Shown: positions 7,563-9,502 of the stretch, in pieces | Numbering within the stretch: the stretch's first letter is position 1 | Layout: every line of letters begins with the position of its first letter | NCBI GenBank assembly: GCA_945882755.1 | Contig: CAMCWS010000077.1 | Location: forward strand, 1 to 9,502 | Reading direction: 5' to 3' | DNA: 9,502 nucleotides | Origin: Bordetella parapertussis | GTDB taxonomy: Bacteria > Pseudomonadota > Gammaproteobacteria > Burkholderiales > Burkholderiaceae_C | Notes under the pieces: model-generated | What the model was told of the DNA's origin: nothing | The model's input: only the letters and a program-made list of their open reading frames with translations | Database searches by the model: none | Translations under genes and position numbers: made by a program

Positions 7563-8318
7563 TCAGGTTTTGCGGCGAATCAGCCGCACACTGGACATAG
7601 GGTGCAAATCAGGGCTGCGCATGGCTTCGTTCAAAAGACGCTGGGCCATGCGAGAGTGCTCGCGCATGATGGCCTCGGCTCTTGCGCCTTCGCGCTGCTC
7701 TATTGCCGCTAAAACTTGCCGGTGCTGGTCTTGGGCAATGATGAGCATGTCTCTGGCCTTGGCACTGTTGGCTTGACCGATCACAAAGCTGGAAGGGGAC
7801 GCAAAAGGCAAACCAATCACCCTCTCCAACTCACGCTGCAAGACCGCGCTGCCTGTCATTTCCGACAACAAGGCATGAAATCGCTCGTTATGGGCAACGT
7901 AGGCACTGAAAGCCTCATCATTCAAAGTGTCATTGCTTAAAAATTGGTCAATCTGGTCCAAGCAAGCATTGGCTTCTAACAACACCCCAGGCGCACACCC
8001 TCGCTCGGCCGCAAAGCGGGCCGCCAAGCCCTCTAAGGTGCCGCGCAATTCAATGGCGTCAGACACGTCGCGCTCAGTGAAGGTGCGCACCGCGTAGCCG
8101 CCGCTGTTCAGCGACTCCAACAGTCCCTCTTGTTCAAGCTTCATCAACGCAGTGCGAATCGGTGTGCGAGACACGCCCAACTTGTCCACCAAGGTGAGTT
8201 CTGCAATGCGCGACCCTGAAGGTAATTCACCTGCCAAAATCATCTCGCGCAAACGCAACTGCGCTTTGACAGATTGCGAATAGCTGGGTTGTTCGTCGGT
8301 ATCGGGATTGGGGCTCAT
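7563..8318 (-). CDS. GntR-family transcriptional regulator, FCD (FadR-like) subfamily
   Basis: DNA-binding regulator with a C-terminal ligand-sensing domain. The protein has 251 residues. Seen: an N-terminal winged helix-turn-helix from about 17 to 80, including LREMILAGELPSGSRIAE and the recognition region LGVSRTPIRTALMKLEQEGL, then a helical FCD domain from about 86 to 232. Candidate metal or ligand residues are His148 (in NERFH), His199 and His221; the usual Asp four residues before the first His is Asn144 here. The start at 8318 (ATG) is preferred to an in-frame TTG three codons upstream; neither has a strong Shine-Dalgarno. It lies 69 bases upstream of livK on the same strand and divergent from the MetE-like gene, so it probably controls one or both units and itself. 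The effector is unknown; an organic acid from the pathway is likely, since FCD regulators often sense such compounds. Confidence 0.9.
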   Translation of the reverse strand: MSPNPDTDEQPSYSQSVKAQLRLREMILAGELPSGSRIAELTLVDKLGVSRTPIRTALMKLEQEGLLESLNSGGYAVRTFTERDVSDAIELRGTLEGLAARFAAERGCAPGVLLEANACLDQIDQFLSNDTLNDEAFSAYVAHNERFHALLSEMTGSAVLQRELERVIGLPFASPSSFVIGQANSAKARDMLIIAQDQHRQVLAAIEQREGARAEAIMREHSRMAQRLLNEAMRSPDLHPMSSVRLIRRKT

Positions 8319-8326
8319 GAGCTTCA

Positions 8327-8338
8327 ATTGTATGCAAT
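8327..8338. promoter_or_regulatory. Candidate GntR operator, proximal to gntR
   Basis: The sequence ATTGTATGCAAT is a 12-base palindrome with five of six pairs matching. It resembles the GT-N-AC type sites bound by FCD-type GntR proteins and shares TTGTAT with the second candidate site. It lies nine bases upstream of the gntR ATG, where binding could block expression of the regulator. Confidence 0.45.
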
Positions 8339-8345
8339 ACAGCTC

Positions 8346-8367
8346 AAAAAAGACCTAAAATGGCCTT
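8346..8367 (-). terminator. Small terminator-like hairpin upstream of gntR (weak)
   Basis: Read on the minus strand, the stem AAGGCC/GGUCUU (six pairs, one G-U) closes a six-base loop, with a short U run after it. It would sit in the gntR leader only if transcription starts to its right. The stem is short and its stability was not computed, so it may be chance or a weak attenuator. Confidence 0.2.
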
Positions 8368-8369
8368 GA

Positions 8370-8379
8370 TAATCGATTA
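8370..8379. promoter_or_regulatory. Perfect 10-base palindrome TAATCGATTA in the divergent region
   Basis: A perfect 10-base inverted repeat without the GT-AC core. It lies 42 bases (centre to centre) from the left candidate operator and 21 from the right one, i.e. on the same face of the helix. It overlaps the weak -10 proposed for gntR. It may be a site for a second factor or a chance AT-rich palindrome. Confidence 0.25.
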
Positions 8380-8388
8380 AATTGCACT

Positions 8389-8402
8389 TTTTGTATACCA
8401 AA
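8389..8402. promoter_or_regulatory. Candidate GntR operator, proximal to the MetE-like gene
   Basis: The sequence TTTTGTATACCAAA is a 14-base palindrome around GTATAC with six of seven pairs matching. The GTATAC core fits the GT-N-AC pattern of FCD-type GntR operators. It lies 24 bases before the ATG at 8427, close to the expected promoter of that gene, and overlaps the weak -35 proposed for gntR. Confidence 0.5.
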
Positions 8403-8416
8403 TCAGCCTTCATCCT

Positions 8417-8420
8417 GGAG
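8417..8420 (+). promoter_or_regulatory. Ribosome binding site of the MetE-like gene
   Basis: GGAG lies six bases before the ATG at 8427, at good spacing, and decides the start of the divergent gene. Confidence 0.7.
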
Positions 8421-8426
8421 CCCGCT

Positions 8427-9502
8427 ATGACCGTCCCCCACATCCCCGCCCGTTATGACCACGTAGGCAGTTTTTTACGCCCCGCCTACCTTTTAGAAGC
8501 CCGCGAACAAAAAGCCAAGGGTCAAATCACCCCTGAGCAACTGCGCGTGGTCGAAGACAAGGCCATCACGGAAATCGTGAAGTTCCAAGAGGATGTGGGC
8601 TTGAAGTCCATCACCGATGGCGAATTCCGCCGCACCTATTTTCATATCGACTTTCTGGAGCAAATGGGCGGCGTGAAAACCGACATCCCCGTCACCATCG
8701 AGCGCCCTGATGGCACCCAGGAACTGGCCCCGCCCGTGATTCGTGTGATCGACAAAGTACGCCATGTGAAAGACATCCAATTGGCCGACTTCAACTACCT
8801 GAAGTCGCAAATTGCCAAGGGCAGCACACCCAAGGTGACCATCCCCTCGCCCACCATGCTGCATTTCCGTGGTGGTCGCGCTGGCATCAGCAAAAACGCC
8901 TACCCCGAGCTCGACCCGGCTTTTTACGACGACGTCGCCAAAGCCTATGGCGATGAGTTGCGCTCTTTGTCAGCGGCTGGTTGCAACTATGTGCAAATGG
9001 ACGATACCAATTTGGCTTACCTGTGCGACGACAAAATGCGCGAAGCCGCAAGAGCCCGAGGCGACGACCCCAATGAACTCCCCCACCGTTATGCGGCCTT
9101 CATCAACAAAGTGGTGGCGCAAAAACCTGCGGGCATGACCTTGGCCATGCACCTTTGCCGTGGCAACTTCAAGAGCACCCACGCTGCAGCCGGCAACTAC
9201 GAGCCTGTGGCTGAAGCCCTGCTGTCTGAGATGAACATCGATGCCTACTTCTTGGAATCCGACGACGACCGCAGCGGTGACTTCCGTCCTTTGCGCTTTT
9301 TGGCCAAGGACAAGTTGGTGGTGCTGGGTTTGGTGACCACCAAGTTTGGCGCGATGGAAAGCAAAGACAGCTTGAAGCGCCGCATTGACGAAGCCGCCAA
9401 ATATGCGCCCCTCTCGCAGTTGGCGCTGTCACCCCAGTGCGGTTTTTCCAGCACGGTGCACGGCAACAACATTGCTGTGGAAGACCAGCGCAACAAACTG
9501 CG
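8427..9502 (+). CDS. Core MetE-like protein, cobalamin-independent methionine synthase family (3' end cut by window edge)
   Basis: Cytosolic TIM-barrel protein related to the C-terminal catalytic half of MetE, with no separate N-terminal MetE half. I read 358 residues with no stop; relatives are about 370-380 long, so nearly all is visible. Seen: the N-terminal HVGSFLRP at 12-19, DGEFRRTYF at 64-72, and the predicted zinc ligands His242 and Cys244 (MHLCRGN), Glu277 (FLESDDD) and Cys338 (SPQCGF), in the order known from MetE. The DEPA segment of classical MetE reads MDDTN here (191-195). Zinc would activate a thiol such as homocysteine for methyl transfer; the methyl donor may be methyl-folate, a methyl-corrinoid protein or another compound. 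It is divergent from the GntR regulator and may be regulated by it. Epoxyalkane:coenzyme M transferase is a distant relative, so a function other than methionine synthesis is possible. Confidence 0.88.
   Translation, partial: MTVPHIPARYDHVGSFLRPAYLLEAREQKAKGQITPEQLRVVEDKAITEIVKFQEDVGLKSITDGEFRRTYFHIDFLEQMGGVKTDIPVTIERPDGTQELAPPVIRVIDKVRHVKDIQLADFNYLKSQIAKGSTPKVTIPSPTMLHFRGGRAGISKNAYPELDPAFYDDVAKAYGDELRSLSAAGCNYVQMDDTNLAYLCDDKMREAARARGDDPNELPHRYAAFINKVVAQKPAGMTLAMHLCRGNFKSTHAAAGNYEPVAEALLSEMNIDAYFLESDDDRSGDFRPLRFLAKDKLVVLGLVTTKFGAMESKDSLKRRIDEAAKYAPLSQLALSPQCGFSSTVHGNNIAVEDQRNKL

Larger units (their letters stand above)
8319..8426. promoter_or_regulatory. Divergent promoter region between gntR and the MetE-like gene
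   Basis: These 108 bases are AT-richer than the flanking genes and must hold the promoters of both divergent units. I see three palindromes and a small hairpin, listed separately. A weak minus-strand promoter can be drawn with TATACA (8392-8397) as -35 and GATTAT (8369-8374) as -10, 17 bases apart; each matches the sigma-70 consensus at four of six bases. On the plus strand TTGATA (8366-8371) is a good -35 but has no good -10 at 16-18 bases. Exact starts remain uncertain. Confidence 0.6.

Noticed and set aside
7536..7566. Possible livK promoter with TAGAAT as -10
   Set aside because: The nearest -35-like hexamer, CTGACG, is 19 bases away and partly inside gntR; too weak to list as a promoter.
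8319..8327. TTG start three codons upstream of the gntR ATG
   Set aside because: It has no better ribosome binding site than the ATG, and the extra residues add nothing recognisable; it would also fall in the candidate operator.
8493..8864. Minus-strand open frame of 123 codons within the MetE-like gene
   Set aside because: It is a shadow of the well-supported plus-strand gene, with no start signal or domain.
1..9502. Mobile elements, CRISPR arrays, tRNA genes, attachment sites
   Set aside because: I found no transposase or integrase coding, no spaced direct repeats and no tRNA-like cloverleaf on either strand by reading; genes are packed with only two short gaps.

Overview
The window reads as a chromosomal piece of a betaproteobacterium, most likely Burkholderiales/Comamonadaceae (for example the Limnohabitans, Rhodoferax or Polaromonas area). 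This rests on the style of the proteins, the moderately high GC content (judged by eye, not computed), and a branched-chain-type ABC transporter beside protocatechuate/gallate 4,5-cleavage genes. The genus is an inference. No rRNA, tRNA, insertion sequence, phage gene or CRISPR array was seen. Coding density is very high: the only gene-free stretches longer than 15 bases are 7494-7562 and 8319-8426.

Layout. Eight genes run on the minus strand from about 8318 down to the left edge: a GntR/FCD regulator, then a complete five-gene ABC importer (livK, livH, livM, livG, livF), a prepilin peptidase, 4-oxalomesaconate tautomerase (galD/ligU type) and 4-oxalomesaconate hydratase (ligJ type, cut by the left edge). 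Apart from the 69-base gap between the regulator and livK, the genes overlap or are at most 13 bases apart, and three junctions are ATGA overlaps, so livK to ligJ looks like one transcription unit. On the plus strand, divergent from the regulator, a short MetE-like (cobalamin-independent methionine synthase family) gene starts at 8427 and runs off the right edge.

How the genes fit together. LivKHMGF probably imports an organic acid. GalD and LigJ carry out two consecutive late steps of the protocatechuate/gallate 4,5-cleavage pathway: isomerisation of 4-oxalomesaconate, then its hydration to 4-carboxy-4-hydroxy-2-oxoadipate, which an aldolase normally splits to pyruvate and oxaloacetate. The ring-cleavage and aldolase genes are not in view. 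The GntR protein probably controls one or both divergent units through palindromes between them. The MetE-like protein keeps all four predicted zinc ligands; a link to one-carbon units from methoxylated aromatics is possible but unproven.

The most noteworthy points are an intact prepilin peptidase gene embedded in a catabolic/transport operon, three palindromes in the divergent promoter region whose centres are 42 and 21 bp apart (whole helical turns), and the pairing of a core MetE-like gene with an aromatic-acid locus. I see no clear evidence of a wholly new system; every protein falls in a recognisable family.
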